Assembly (NCBI GenBank): GCA_014804245.1 | Contig: JAAVAE010000015.1 | Span: 38,843-102,842 of the forward strand | DNA from: Lachnospiraceae bacterium | GTDB taxonomy: Bacteria; Bacillota; Clostridia; Lachnospirales; Lachnospiraceae | Direction of reading: 5' to 3' | Length of the DNA stretch: 64,000 nt | In this document: positions 44,046 through 52,467 of the stretch, in pieces | How the letters are laid out: each line of letters starts with the position of its first letter | Numbering within the stretch: the stretch's first letter is position 1 | Translations under genes and position numbers: made by a program | Notes under the pieces: generated by a model | The model's database searches: none | What the model was told of the DNA's origin: nothing | What the model saw: the letters and a program-made list of their open reading frames with translations, nothing else

Positions 44046-44841
44046 CCGCCATAAGAAGACACATCCATAGGCTCTCACCAGTCGGAACTCTGGTAAGTAC
44101 AATAAATAGAACCAGCATGATGGCAAGCATACTACTGGAAATAAACCTGTAAATTTTTCTCTTTCCCTGCGAAATGCTGCCATCTTCCACCATCTCGGGA
44201 TGCGTCATAGTGCAATGTATCACCGCACCAAAACGCCCTATGACGCGCTCTGCCGTGTACTCCACACCATCGATTTCAAAAACCGGATACATTCCTTTCT
44301 TCCTGATTACCAGATTCACCTCATTTTCATCTGCATATGCCAGAAGTGCGTCTGTAAATTCTTGGGGATTCATGACCACGGTATCCGGTCTGAATGTAAA
44401 GGTCCGTATTGCCTCCTCTTTCTTCACCTGCTTATAATCATTTAAAATTGACATGAAAATTCCTCCCTTCTTCTTCTCCATCTCATCCATCTTAAGAAGC
44501 ACCGCGTCTGCATCCAGCGTTTTAAGTTCTTCATGACGCAAATCCTTACAGATGCTGATACACGACTCCAGTTCACTCTTCCTTTCCAGCAGACTGTCCA
44601 AATGCATTTGAATCGCCTGATCAAAGGGAGTTTCTTCATCCATAATCTTCCGAATATCTTCTATCGGCATATCCAGCTTCCGCAACACCTTAATAATCTG
44701 AAGCATTTTCACATCTTCCTGTGTATACTCCCGATAATTGTTCATTTCATTTCTTGCCGGATGGAGTAGTCCCTTTTTTTCATAGAAGCGAATATTCTGT
44801 TTGCTGATACCCGTCATGCTTTCCAGTTCATTAATATTCAC
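44002..44841 (-). CDS. MerR-family regulator with C-terminal membrane helices
   Basis: A 279-residue protein. The N-terminal MerR DNA-binding domain is clear: MNINELESMTGISKQNIRFYEKKGLL with wing YREYTQEDVKMLQII, then the dimerisation coiled coil. A central domain of about 110 residues (about 135-225) is not recognised. Two hydrophobic helices end the protein (about 232-250 and 257-276), so it is probably membrane-bound. The start is GTG behind AAGGAGGATGTTGCA. The promoter has the 19-bp spacer typical of MerR-controlled promoters, which points to autoregulation. Confidence 0.85.
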   Translation of the reverse strand: MNINELESMTGISKQNIRFYEKKGLLHPARNEMNNYREYTQEDVKMLQIIKVLRKLDMPIEDIRKIMDEETPFDQAIQMHLDSLLERKSELESCISICKDLRHEELKTLDADAVLLKMDEMEKKKGGIFMSILNDYKQVKKEEAIRTFTFRPDTVVMNPQEFTDALLAYADENEVNLVIRKKGMYPVFEIDGVEYTAERVIGRFGAVIHCTMTHPEMVEDGSISQGKRKIYRFISSSMLAIMLVLFIVLTRVPTGESLWMCLLMAVILVPVLVWTFRYK

Positions 44842-44871
44842 TGCAACATCCTCCTTGCTTCTTTTGAGTAG

Positions 44872-44902
44872 AGTATATGGGTTATAGTTGGTATAAGGTC
44901 AA
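44872..44902 (-). promoter_or_regulatory. MerR-type promoter with 19-bp spacer
   Basis: On the minus strand TTGACC (44897-44902), a 19-bp spacer and TATACT (44872-44877). The spacer holds the dyad TTATA-ccaac-TATAA. The overlong spacer with an internal dyad is the hallmark of MerR-activated promoters. Confidence 0.75.
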
Positions 44903-45018
44903 GAAATATTTCATGTTTTATGCATTTCTCTTGCTGTTTATTTTATCACAATTATTGCCGTGAGTAATTATGATATTCCACACCTAAAATTTATATTGCA
45001 ATGCTGTTCTGCAGTTAT

Positions 45019-45058
45019 AAACAAACGCCGCCACGTTTCGCGCACCAGCTTATTGTAA
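45019..45058 (-). repeat. 40-bp repeat R, copy 2
   Basis: Minus-strand copy of the repeat at 39560-39599 with five differences. It reads TTACAATAAGCTG...CGTTTGTTT. As in copy 1, it begins directly after the T tract of a terminator (45064-45097, read on the minus strand). Confidence 0.7.
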
Positions 45059-45063
45059 ATAAA

Positions 45064-45097
45064 CAGAGAGAATCTTATTGAAAAAGGTTCTCTCTGT
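45064..45097 (-). terminator. Terminator downstream of the 45137-45610 gene
   Basis: On the minus strand CAGAGAGAA, a loop of about 14 nt, then TTCTCTCTG followed by TTTATTT. Confidence 0.7.
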
Positions 45098-45136
45098 CAA
45101 TGATAGCTATTATGTTGCTGGTCAAGAATTAAATCC

Positions 45137-45610
45137 TTAACAAAATACAATGATTCTTGAAGGTGTTGTCTGAGGAGGAATACTTCTGGTGGTGGCTGTA
45201 TAATAAACCAGCAGGGTCTGATCCGCCGGATTACAGTTAAACCGTTGCCCGTTCGCAGTCCTAATGTTGGTATTTCCCGCAATATTTAACTGCAGTGAGC
45301 GATCTTCCGCCAGAAGATTCCGGTCAAAATAATTCAGCATCACCTGCTCGTTCCTGCCAATCACTGTAACGATCTGCGCACGGTACTGAGGCGGAAAAAT
45401 GAGGGGAATAGGTAGGGAAGCATCATAGAATGCCGCTATACGCATTCCCATCCGGATTTGTATATCATCAATCACCTGTGTCTGTGCATTTACTACAAAG
45501 TTCGCAATTCCATCATCCGTACGCAAAGACACCATTTGACTGCAACAGTCATTTCCTCTTGCAATATTAAATACCGTACCTATTACTGGGACAAAATCTG
45601 TGTATGCCAT
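45137..45610 (-). CDS. Conserved hypothetical protein of Clostridia
   Basis: A 157-residue soluble protein. It matches, from memory, a family widespread in Lachnospiraceae and relatives that has no known function. Recognisable stretches are MAYTDFVPVIGTV, NDCCSQMVSLRTDDG, IPLIFPPQYRAQI, NYFDRNLLAEDRSLQLNI and the end TRSIPPQTTPSRIIVF. The strand-rich pattern suggests a beta fold. AAAGGTAGTTTT precedes the ATG. It lies 17 nt downstream of the DUF255 gene and ends at a terminator. Confidence 0.75.
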   Translation of the reverse strand: MAYTDFVPVIGTVFNIARGNDCCSQMVSLRTDDGIANFVVNAQTQVIDDIQIRMGMRIAAFYDASLPIPLIFPPQYRAQIVTVIGRNEQVMLNYFDRNLLAEDRSLQLNIAGNTNIRTANGQRFNCNPADQTLLVYYTATTRSIPPQTTPSRIIVFC

Positions 45611-45627
45611 AAAACTACCTTTTTTAT

Positions 45628-47586
45628 TTAAAATACTCCTTTTTCAGGAAAATGTTCCTGATTTACAGGCGGAAGGCAAGTGTGATCCTTACAGATATAA
45701 TAAGTTGTTTTCCCGTTTAATAGTTTATACTCTTCCGTCTCATGCGCAAGAAGATTTACATCTGCATAAAGGGGCAGTTTTTTCCTGACCTCTTCTTCCT
45801 CCTCTCCTGCTGCCAAAATCACAGTGATTTTAGCAGGGGGATTTAAGTAAAACAGCTGGGCAGTCAGAAACATCCCATGCCCTGTGGGATAGGCTTTTGC
45901 CTCACCGGATAAAAAAGCCAGCTGTTCCTTTGCCAGATGCTCATAATCCTCATTCCCTAAAATCTGGAAAAGCCTGACAAAACAATATGCCATGACAGAA
46001 TTTCCACTAGGAAGCGCACCGTCATAAGTTTCCTTGGGTTTTATAATCAGACTGTCGTTTCCCTCCCCATACAGAAAATATCCGCTGCCCTTCTCATCGG
46101 CAAACTGCTTCTTTGCCTCTTCACAGATCTGCTGCGCACGTTCTATATAGGATGATTCTCCGGTTGCCTCATACAAACTGATAAGCGCCGCTGTATAATA
46201 AGCATATTCATCCAGAAATCCCTTAACAAAACGTATATGATTTCTAAAACTTACATAAAGAGTGTTCCCATATGCAAGACTCTTTTCAATAAACTGCTGT
46301 GCCCTCTTTGCCGCCAAAAGATACTCTTCTTTCCCCGTCACGCGGTAAAGTACCGATAACGCCCAGATCATCAGCGCATTCCATGAGGTCAGGATCTTAT
46401 CGTCCAAGTGCAGCTTAAAATGAGATTTGCGATACTCATACATAAGCTCCTTTTCCCCTTCAAAGTCATCCGGAATTTCATTTCCATTCAAGAGATTTGG
46501 AATATTCCTGCCTTCAAAATTTCCCCGCTGCGTTATCCCGAAATGTTGGCAAAAGCGCTTTCCCCTCTCTTCCCCCAAAAGCCTGCACACTTCCTCATAT
46601 CTCCACGTATAAAATCTGCCTTCTTCCCCTTCACTGTCTGCGTCCTGCGCAGAATAAAACGCTCCCTCGCTGTCAGTCAGATCACGGAAAACATAGGCGG
46701 CAGTCTTTTCCGCTGTATCTAAAAAAATTTCATTCCCCGAAACCTTATAAGCTGCCGAATATGCTATGATCAACAGTGCATTATCATACAGCATTTTTTC
46801 AAAATGCGGGAGAAAAAAATACTTATCTGTGGAATATCTGGAAAATCCAAAACCAATGTGGTCAAAAATCCCGCCTCTGCGCATCTTTTCAAGCGTAACC
46901 TCCACCTGCTTAAAAACATCCTTTTTATCATTTATCTGTGCATAAAGGGTTAAAAACAGTAGATTGTGAGGTGTCGGAAACTTCGGTGCATTTCCGAATC
47001 CGCCATATTTTTTATCAAAGTTTTCCGAAAAGATCCTTACTGCCTTCTCCGGCATCCCACTGTCGATATGTTCACAAACTCCTTCATCCTCCGTACTAAT
47101 ATGTGCAAGGATGCGTTCCGCGGACTGCAGCAGTTCCTCCTTATCCCTCTTCCATTTATCTGCAATCACAAGCAGCAGATCATGCATCCCCGCCATGCCC
47201 CGGCTGGATATGGGCGGAAAATAAGTTCCTGCAAAAAATGGCTTCTGTTCCGGCGTCATGAAAATACTCATAGGCCATCCGCCATTTCCCGTCAGAGCCT
47301 GACAAACGGACATATACACACTATCAATATCGGGACGCTCCTCCCTGTCCACCTTGACCGACACAAAGTAGCGATTGAGGATATCTGCGATTTCCATATT
47401 TTCAAAACTCTCCTGCTCCATCACATGGCACCAATGACAGGTACTATATCCAATACTCAAAAAAACAGGTTTATCTTCCCGCTTTGCCTTTTCAAAAGCT
47501 TCTTCTCCCCATGGATACCAGTCCACAGGATTTTCAGCATGCTGTAACAGATAGGGGCTGCTCTGATCTTTTAAATGATTGCTCAT
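45628..47586 (-). CDS. DUF255 thioredoxin-fold protein (YyaL/SPATA20-like)
   Basis: A 652-residue protein. The N-terminal thioredoxin-like domain (DUF255) has [31 protein letters not shown] and [11 protein letters not shown]. The rest is an alpha/alpha toroid of the kind found in sugar epimerases and glycosidases, with [14 protein letters not shown] and [11 protein letters not shown]. Its biological role is not settled in any organism. GGAAGGTATTT precedes the ATG. It forms a unit with the small gene downstream. Confidence 0.9.
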   Translation of the reverse strand: MSNHLKDQSSPYLLQHAENPVDWYPWGEEAFEKAKREDKPVFLSIGYSTCHWCHVMEQESFENMEIADILNRYFVSVKVDREERPDIDSVYMSVCQALTGNGGWPMSIFMTPEQKPFFAGTYFPPISSRGMAGMHDLLLVIADKWKRDKEELLQSAERILAHISTEDEGVCEHIDSGMPEKAVRIFSENFDKKYGGFGNAPKFPTPHNLLFLTLYAQINDKKDVFKQVEVTLEKMRRGGIFDHIGFGFSRYSTDKYFFLPHFEKMLYDNALLIIAYSAAYKVSGNEIFLDTAEKTAAYVFRDLTDSEGAFYSAQDADSEGEEGRFYTWRYEEVCRLLGEERGKRFCQHFGITQRGNFEGRNIPNLLNGNEIPDDFEGEKELMYEYRKSHFKLHLDDKILTSWNALMIWALSVLYRVTGKEEYLLAAKRAQQFIEKSLAYGNTLYVSFRNHIRFVKGFLDEYAYYTAALISLYEATGESSYIERAQQICEEAKKQFADEKGSGYFLYGEGNDSLIIKPKETYDGALPSGNSVMAYCFVRLFQILGNEDYEHLAKEQLAFLSGEAKAYPTGHGMFLTAQLFYLNPPAKITVILAAGEEEEEVRKKLPLYADVNLLAHETEEYKLLNGKTTYYICKDHTCLPPVNQEHFPEKGVF

Positions 47587-47796
47587 AAATACCTTCCTTT
47601 CTTGTCATTTGTATTTTGTGTAATCATTTATAATTTATGCAGTTTTTCTACCTTAAAAACGCCTTATAATTTCTCCCTCAGAGCAAAATCAAATTCTTTG
47701 TGCCATATTCCTTTTGATTTTTAATAGAATTATTCTTGATTGATTTCAACATCTGCTGCCACATAACGCAGCAGCAGACATAGATTTGTTTTAGAT

Positions 47797-48591
47797 TTAT
47801 AGATGATATTCCTGCAACATTTTTTTATAAAAGTTCTCTTCTGACTTAAGCTTGGGAATCATATCTGCTTTTCCATCGGCTATCATTCGTGAAATCAATT
47901 CCCACATTTGCCAACAGCCTGCCATACGTTCTTTTTTCAACATTTCTTCAAACTGCATATACCTCTCCTCCAGTTCTCTGTTCTGCTTGAGCGCTTTTAT
48001 GCGTTCATGCATCCTACCAAGCTTTAAATCTCCTGTCTGCTTCACATAATCATCCGTAGAATTGCTTACATACCTTAAAAAACAGACCAACTCCTCTGGT
48101 ATGTCACTCTCATTCTCCCCCACGGTACTTAAAAAAATCCGTCTCGTCCCATCTTCTAAAGGAAAATCTGCTTCCAGACACCTTGTCTCAAAGGTATATC
48201 GATATAACTTTCTTCCAAATGGGTCAAATGTACAGATAAAAATTATGATGCTTGGCTTCAGTTCCTTAAAATTCTGTCCGGGCTTTAAAGATGATAAATC
48301 CATTTCTGCCTGATGATAACGGCTTCTCTGTGGAAGGTTCTTTTCGTCAGTGTTCTGCATTTCCAGATTGTAGTCTACATTCAGTTCGTCGCTGGCAAAG
48401 ATATCCAACCGCACACACCTAAAATCAGAACTGAACAAAATACTCCGCTCTGACTTCACCTTTACTTTGCCCACCTGTGTTCCCAGAATGCATTCTAACA
48501 CCAGCCTGCATATTTCTTCATCCTCCAGCGCTGAAGCGAATAAAAATGCATTGTTTAGATCCAAGTCTTTAAATTGTTTCTTTTGTGCCAT
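47797..48591 (-). CDS. Rpn-family PD-(D/E)XK nuclease / putative transposase
   Basis: A 264-residue protein of the Rpn (recombination-promoting nuclease) family, formerly called putative transposases. The PD-(D/E)XK core is seen as CVRLDIFASDELNVDYNLEMQ, with Asp and the E-x-Q end, followed by RSRYHQAEMD. The N-terminal part LNNAFLFASALEDEEICRLVLECILG is typical. The ATG at 48591 follows AGGAGGATGT; the longer frame has no site. No terminal repeats are seen, so this is not an insertion sequence as it stands. Confidence 0.85.
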   Translation of the reverse strand: MAQKKQFKDLDLNNAFLFASALEDEEICRLVLECILGTQVGKVKVKSERSILFSSDFRCVRLDIFASDELNVDYNLEMQNTDEKNLPQRSRYHQAEMDLSSLKPGQNFKELKPSIIIFICTFDPFGRKLYRYTFETRCLEADFPLEDGTRRIFLSTVGENESDIPEELVCFLRYVSNSTDDYVKQTGDLKLGRMHERIKALKQNRELEERYMQFEEMLKKERMAGCWQMWELISRMIADGKADMIPKLKSEENFYKKMLQEYHL

Positions 48592-48705
48592 ACATCCTCC
48601 TGTTATGGCACAAACAAGAAATGATTTTGCTCTTATCATTATTATAGAGGTACAAACCTATAATTACAATATCTGTTTTCAACCTTTAATAACGCTTATT
48701 TAAAC

Positions 48706-49254
48706 TTATAACTCTTCCATCATCATCTCAAGCAGCATAATATGATATTCTTCATCTTTTATGATTCTTCCAAGCACTGCATTGACACAAGAATCATTGA
48801 TCATATTCATATGCATCTGATACTGATTGATTGCTGCCCTCTCCGCTTCTATATCTGCAAGCAGCATTTTTCTGGTATTTTCAGGAATCGTCAGATATTC
48901 CGGTGTCCACATCCGCGCTCTCCCATTCTGCTGCCTTGCTGCGAAATCAACCGTTCCGCCCAGCAGATAAATCAGTTCACCCAATTTCTGCAAGTGCATC
49001 ATCTCTGCCATGGCAATTCCTAGGAGCGTCTTTGCCATCGCACATCTATCACATGACAGACGATTTTCATTATTGATATACTGAGTTGTTGCAGATAACT
49101 CTGACACGGCACCGCAGTAATCATTGCTTAATAGATTTGCATATGCCTGATTCCTGCCAGTGACCTGGATCGGCGGGTATGGTAAATCCACCATAATCGG
49201 CTTCACCCCTGAAAAACTACAGGTGTTAATGAGAGTATTTGCTCTTTCTTCCAT
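48706..49254 (-). CDS. Ferritin-like di-iron protein
   Basis: A protein of about 182 residues with a four-helix ferritin-like fold. The di-iron ligands are placed as expected: Glu in VSELSATTQY, ExxH in AEMMHLQKLG, Glu in IEAERAAINQY and ExxH in DEEYHIML. The set resembles CotJC/manganese catalase-like or rubrerythrin-like spore and stress proteins. TTG (49269), ATG (49260) and ATG (49254) are possible starts; the last gives the best spacing to GGAG. It stands alone. Confidence 0.82.
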   Translation of the reverse strand: MEERANTLINTCSFSGVKPIMVDLPYPPIQVTGRNQAYANLLSNDYCGAVSELSATTQYINNENRLSCDRCAMAKTLLGIAMAEMMHLQKLGELIYLLGGTVDFAARQQNGRARMWTPEYLTIPENTRKMLLADIEAERAAINQYQMHMNMINDSCVNAVLGRIIKDEEYHIMLLEMMMEEL

Positions 49255-49395
49255 TTTCATTTTCTCCAATATACAATCTTCTATAGATAGTATATTAGAA
49301 CTTTAATCATAATGTGCTTTTTCTTGTGGCCGAGAATATCACTCTCATTCTCTCCCACGATACTAAAAAATGATTCAATAACATTTGAGTAAAGA

Positions 49396-50367
49396 TTAAA
49401 GACTCTCCATCGCCTTCAAAAACAAGTTCCTGATAGCATCCCCAGGATAATTCCCAAGCCCTGCTACTTTATCCTGACGTATGAACCCGCCTGCCATGGC
49501 GGCATGTCCTCCTCCATTCCCCAAATCAAGCAATGCCTGATGAAGCAGGTTGCCTGCATGAATCTTTGGATCCTCAGAGCGAACCGACAACTTTATCCCA
49601 TCCTCTCTATAAGAAAACACCACTGCCACTTCCACTTCAACCAAAGCCAGAATAAAGTCCGCAAGAATTGCAATCAATGCATCCGGACAGGAAAACGGAA
49701 TGCAGGAAAAACCTGTCTTGTCGTACAACTCAATGCTCTCGATAGCGGCACCATATGCTCTCAAATCGTCAAATTCCATATTATTGCGTTCCAGCCGTGC
49801 CAGCTTCTCATGGTCACAGAAAGGAAACAAAAACCGGAACATCTCAATATCCAACTCTGTCACGCCTCGTGAAAATTGCAGAGTGTCCATCTTTATACCA
49901 TAAAGCAACGCTGTCGCTGTATCTTGATCCGGTTCATGCCCCATTTTAACATAATATTCCGCAATCAATGTAGCGCAGGCGCCGGTAATCCGGATATCCT
50001 GATATTTATACTCCATTGGAACAAAGGTAGGATGATGGTCGATACATGCCACTTCATCTCCCACAAAATCCGTAACATTCCCACCGTGCTTCTGTGTGTC
50101 CACACATATGATATAGTCATCCTCTTTCATCTCCTGAAGCAGATCTGCATATGGATATATCTGCATCTGAAATGCATCCAGTAGTTTTGAAGCGCTCAGC
50201 TTGTCTATCCTGCCATCATAGCAAAGTTTTGACTCCACACCATAAGCTTCCAGCAGTTTCTTCAACCCATATGCGGAAGAAATGGCATCCGGGTCTGGAA
50301 AGTTATGCGTCTGTATATAAACCCTGTGCCCCTGGCATAGCTTAACAAGTTCCATGAAATCACTCAT
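49396..50367 (-). CDS. DHH/DHHA1 phosphoesterase, NrnA-like
   Basis: A 323-residue phosphodiesterase of the DHH superfamily. Members degrade short oligoribonucleotides, pAp or cyclic dinucleotide products. Motifs are THNFPDPDAISSAYGL, ICVDTQ, and CIDHHPTFVP (the DHH motif), and the DHHA1 domain ends with GNGGGHAAMAGGF. TAGGAGAAATAAAA precedes the ATG. It is a single gene. Confidence 0.88.
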   Translation of the reverse strand: MSDFMELVKLCQGHRVYIQTHNFPDPDAISSAYGLKKLLEAYGVESKLCYDGRIDKLSASKLLDAFQMQIYPYADLLQEMKEDDYIICVDTQKHGGNVTDFVGDEVACIDHHPTFVPMEYKYQDIRITGACATLIAEYYVKMGHEPDQDTATALLYGIKMDTLQFSRGVTELDIEMFRFLFPFCDHEKLARLERNNMEFDDLRAYGAAIESIELYDKTGFSCIPFSCPDALIAILADFILALVEVEVAVVFSYREDGIKLSVRSEDPKIHAGNLLHQALLDLGNGGGHAAMAGGFIRQDKVAGLGNYPGDAIRNLFLKAMESL

Positions 50368-50513
50368 TTTTATTTCTCCTATCGTATATTCTGCAATAAA
50401 AGCAGATTTTCAGAAGAATCTACCAAACTTTTACCGTAATTGTTCCTGTTTGAATCCTATCATAATTTTTCATTTTCTACAATCTTCATTTTCTGGAAAC
50501 ATGGCACTACGCG

Positions 50514-52013
50514 TTACTCCTCTGCCGGCTGATAATCCCGGCGAATCAACCCAGACATCGGTATCGTCAATGAACCGCTGTCTCCATAACGGATAATCAA
50601 CTCCTGCTCCGCATCCTTCCATATAAAACCGCTGGAATGATCACAAAAGTCCGACCGCCCCGCTCCAACCAGATAAGTATCTTCATCAAATACATAGATC
50701 CATCCCTCATAATAAGTTCCCTTATTGTACGCTGCCATTTCTTCATCAAAAACTTCCATATACCGAAGCATGTACTTTTTCCCGGTGGTCTTATCCCTTA
50801 TTTCCTTCTCCCAGATAATGTCCTCATCATAGATCCTCCAGATATCATCAATCCGCTCTTTGTATTCTTCATACATATACTTATAATCGCAAATCATTTC
50901 TCTCTTTCCTTGATCATACCGGACGATTTCCACCTGCACACCCATCTCAGGTGAACCTATATGGTTAAATAGCTTTATCAGTTCATAATCCATCTCACCT
51001 TCCCACTGATAAGTAAATGCGGATCCACTGATTGCTGAACCATGAGACGTCATATACAGTCTTCTCGTCTCATCGTCCACACTATACGTACAATAATAAT
51101 CCAATTCTTCGTCCAGCTTCACAAACACTCTTTTTGAAGGACTAAAAACATAATGACTGGCAGTGCCTCCGTTCGCCCCATAAAAATATCTTACCGTAAG
51201 GTCTAAATAACCATCTGCATTGAAATCCTCAAATACAAACGGAGATTCATATCCATATGTGGATGTCACCTGCAATTCTTGTATAAGTTCTTCTCCCTTT
51301 TCATCATAAATCTCTACCTGATAAATATAAGGCGTTGACTCGCCTGGTTCACCCCTTCCTATTATTTTTGCCTGAAGCTGAATTTTTTCTCCCTCGCCCA
51401 AGTCTCTGATATAAAAATAATTGCTTTTAAGGTTATCCAGCAGCATGATATTCCCATCCGTTTCCTGATGCCATAAAAAAAGAGGTTCATAATCATAATC
51501 CAACTTATGTCTCACAGCACTGTCCAAATTAGGACTCTCATCTGCTTCCTTCTGACTTGCGACCTCGCAATAATATCCCTTCCAAAGGAAAAATCCTCGA
51601 ACCTCATCCGGCGTTTCCACCACATAAAAAACCTGATTACATATACCTTCCTTATAATCCCCAAATTTATATTCGCTCAACGGATAACTTATCATCCCAC
51701 ACATATCAGGATACCTGTCCTGAAAATAAGAAAACGCTTCTTCTCCCGTGGTATATCCCGGATAATCCCCCGCCGGATGCAAAATCACTTCCTGCGCATA
51801 CGGGAACAGTTTTTCATAGATTTCAATAGTGTCTTCCATTAACGCCAACACACTATGTATGCCTGTCCTTTCACATATTCTACCCGCACTCCTGAAATAC
51901 TCTCCCTGTTTAACCACTGCCGATTCATTCTGGTTAAAACATGCCATTCCCCAGATTATACCTCCCATGATCAACAACACTCCTAAAAAGATGAAACTCT
52001 TTAATCTTTTCAT
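50514..52013 (-). CDS. Hypothetical exported protein with an FG-GAP-like motif
   Basis: A protein of 499 residues with an N-terminal hydrophobic segment (about 6-25). GMAC near its end could be a weak lipobox. The outside part is rich in strands and aromatic residues and contains FVFEDFNADGYLDLTVRYF, a calcium-binding FG-GAP/dockerin-like DxNxDGxxD motif. No enzyme family is recognised. The ATG at 52013 follows GGAGATTGTT. Element E and then the ABC exporter lie upstream. Confidence 0.65.
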   Translation of the reverse strand: MKRLKSFIFLGVLLIMGGIIWGMACFNQNESAVVKQGEYFRSAGRICERTGIHSVLALMEDTIEIYEKLFPYAQEVILHPAGDYPGYTTGEEAFSYFQDRYPDMCGMISYPLSEYKFGDYKEGICNQVFYVVETPDEVRGFFLWKGYYCEVASQKEADESPNLDSAVRHKLDYDYEPLFLWHQETDGNIMLLDNLKSNYFYIRDLGEGEKIQLQAKIIGRGEPGESTPYIYQVEIYDEKGEELIQELQVTSTYGYESPFVFEDFNADGYLDLTVRYFYGANGGTASHYVFSPSKRVFVKLDEELDYYCTYSVDDETRRLYMTSHGSAISGSAFTYQWEGEMDYELIKLFNHIGSPEMGVQVEIVRYDQGKREMICDYKYMYEEYKERIDDIWRIYDEDIIWEKEIRDKTTGKKYMLRYMEVFDEEMAAYNKGTYYEGWIYVFDEDTYLVGAGRSDFCDHSSGFIWKDAEQELIIRYGDSGSLTIPMSGLIRRDYQPAEE

Positions 52014-52119
52014 AACAATCTCCATCTTAATGCCACAAAATCAAATAACACTGCTATTCTACTCCTTCCATGCATCATAATTGCATCCTTTTTGTATCAT
52101 AATTGCATAATACGGTCTG

Positions 52120-52455
52120 ACCCAATGTCATTTATAGAAGGGACCGCAGCTGCGGGGCAGATATCTCGCTTCATCTGGCTGGACAAAAGTCTATGGCGGA
52201 GCCTTATGGAAAGCGATTAGAAGGACTTAACAGCCCATCCATTGCCCAGCAATCGACGTACAGGACGTCCGTCGAAGGCGTAACTTGACCCATGGATGGG
52301 TCAATACGCCGTTTGCGTCCGGTGCCAATTTCCGAACAAGGGCTGTTTAGTCCTTCTTATCGCTGTACATAGGATTCGCCATAGACTTTTGTCCAGCCAG
52401 ATGAAGCGGGATATCTGCCCAGCGGCTGTGGTCCCTTCTATAAATGACATTGGGT
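52120..52455 (+). ncRNA. Giant-hairpin element E (candidate structured RNA)
   Basis: A 336-nt element, the same length as D. The arms (52120-52198 against 52377-52455) pair over 79 positions, with three G.U pairs and one G.A. Conserved loops follow: CCTTATGGAAAG, AGAAGGACTTAACAGCCC, hairpin CGACGTAC-AGGAC-GTCCGTCG (one mismatch), hairpin GGCGTA-ac-TTGACCC-ATGGAT-GGGTCAA-TACGCC, GTTTGCGTCCGG and CTGTACATAGGA. It ends 12 nt from the stop codon of the ABC permease. To its left are two TATCATAATTGCAT-like direct repeats (about 52076-52110). The remainder of the gap holds nothing else. Confidence 0.72.
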
Positions 52456-52467
52456 CCAATCTCAACC

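Noticed and set aside
47797-48591. Rpn-family gene as part of an intact insertion sequence
   Set aside because: No terminal inverted repeats or target duplications were seen around it. The family name putative transposase reflects old annotation.
1835-52455. Giant-hairpin elements as integron attC sites or a CRISPR array
   Set aside because: The elements are far longer than attC sites, lack an integrase nearby, and lie downstream of unrelated chromosomal genes. There are no regular spacers.
2231-52455. Giant-hairpin elements as a simple MITE
   Set aside because: Copies of a MITE share their terminal repeats. Here the arms differ between most copies and only the interior is conserved, and no transposase or target duplication is visible. 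A mobile origin is still possible, as noted for D and E.
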